The position numbers and the translations under genes are program-made. DNA of 64,000 bases from Chionoecetes opilio (Eukaryota; Arthropoda; Malacostraca; Decapoda; Majidae), in assembly GCA_016584305.1 (NCBI GenBank), contig JACEEZ010018179.1, forward strand, positions 1-64,000, written 5' to 3'. Position 1 is the first letter of the stretch; each line of letters starts with the position of its first letter. Below are positions 63,601-64,000 of the stretch, piece after piece. The notes beneath the pieces were generated by a model. That model made no database searches, had not been told where the DNA came from, and worked only from the letters and a program-made list of their open reading frames with translations.

Positions 63601-64000
63601 AAATTGACATTATTCAGGCACTTTTAACGAAACTATATTTTACAATATTATGAGCTTAAAAAATGGTATTTTTCATGGAAATTTAATTATCAATTTAATC
63701 TGAAAAAAAAGCATTTTTTTCAAGTGTTTAATGTATTTTGAAAAGCTAAAAAATTTCGAAAAAAATTGACAATATTCAGCCCTTTTTTTGATAGAGAAAT
63801 ACAAAATGTGGTTTTTATAGTGGTGCGTTAGAAAATGCTATTTTTAAAATATGTAAGCTTATAAAGGAGTTTGAGACTCTATATTGTGATACAATTATAT
63901 ATACACGTATTTATAGGTCTCTTGTTAAATTGTAGGGTTTATTATAAAGAGAAGGAGTTTTCCTGTACAATATGCTTTATACCCTCATAATGTGTTCTTT
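57679..64000 (+). repeat. Satellite array, right end of window
   Basis: Unit starts and inferred n: 57679 (3), 58893 (2), 59939 (2), 61010 (1), 61899 (1), 62801 (2), 63855 (cut by the window edge). The unit at 57679 begins like a third super-repeat: its second C has 'attagctacaaatatg' and its third has the 'ggtagcaatttt' variant. The 'ggctaagaaatg' variant that should precede the fourth C appears instead in the next unit (about 59519). So an extra D-A-B block separates them. A small local duplication with 'ggtatcaa' repeated occurs near 60499-60560. Noise here includes many stray inserted bases. Frames at 58736-58933, 62678-62866, 63062-63379 and 63442-63627 are repeat translations. No gene seen. 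Confidence 0.9.

Overview
This window is almost entirely one very AT-rich satellite array in a single head-to-tail orientation. It is interrupted by a decayed 5'-truncated non-LTR retrotransposon fragment (about 2834-4000, minus strand), two copies of a roughly 1.38-kb long-inverted-repeat (foldback/MITE-like) element (about 28385-29754 and 38611-39994), and a roughly 160-bp unplaced AT-rich insert (about 55636-55794). I see no intact protein-coding gene, rRNA, tRNA, CRISPR array or bacterial-style operon. The LINE fragment carries RTE-type reverse-transcriptase motifs typical of animal genomes. Together with a multi-kb satellite array, this points to animal heterochromatin (pericentromeric, centromeric or another silent block). 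The C-terminal LINE motifs remind me of copies abundant in decapod crustaceans and other aquatic animals, but the taxon is inference only.

The satellite is hierarchical. Four modules can be read in the cleanest stretches (6.1-10.6 kb and 46.3-48.1 kb): A (about 259 bp, starting at a HindIII-like AAGCTT), B (about 272 bp, a diverged relative of A), C (about 156 bp, present 0 to 4 times in tandem) and D (about 200 bp, whose first two thirds resemble C and whose last third is unique). A full repeat is A-B-C(n)-D, so unit length follows about 733 + 156n bp. Clean examples measure 734 (n=0), 881-889 (n=1), 1040-1048 (n=2) and 1356 (n=4).

Region by region: 1-5.5 kb holds n=0 units with an A/B crossover module twice and the LINE insertion. 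From 5.5 to 46.9 kb, units of n=1-3 occur without an obvious longer period; this stretch holds both foldback elements and three internal-deletion units, all three lying in its second half. From 46942 to about 57678 a longer super-repeat appears: units with n = 4, 1, 1+hybrid, 1, 2 (about 5.28 kb) occur twice in a row. From 57.7 to 64 kb the array continues with n = 3, 2, 2, 1, 1, 2.

Sequence quality is uneven. The clean stretches agree almost base for base, whereas 10.7-46.2 kb and 48.1-64 kb are full of single-base indels and homopolymer changes, and n=1 units shrink from about 885 to about 820 bp at 19.6-28 kb. The same noise appears in the foldback elements. I therefore read much of the divergence as uncorrected long-read consensus error rather than evolution. 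Every open reading frame inside the array is explained by the repeat itself, helped by the C module being 156 = 3 x 52 bp.
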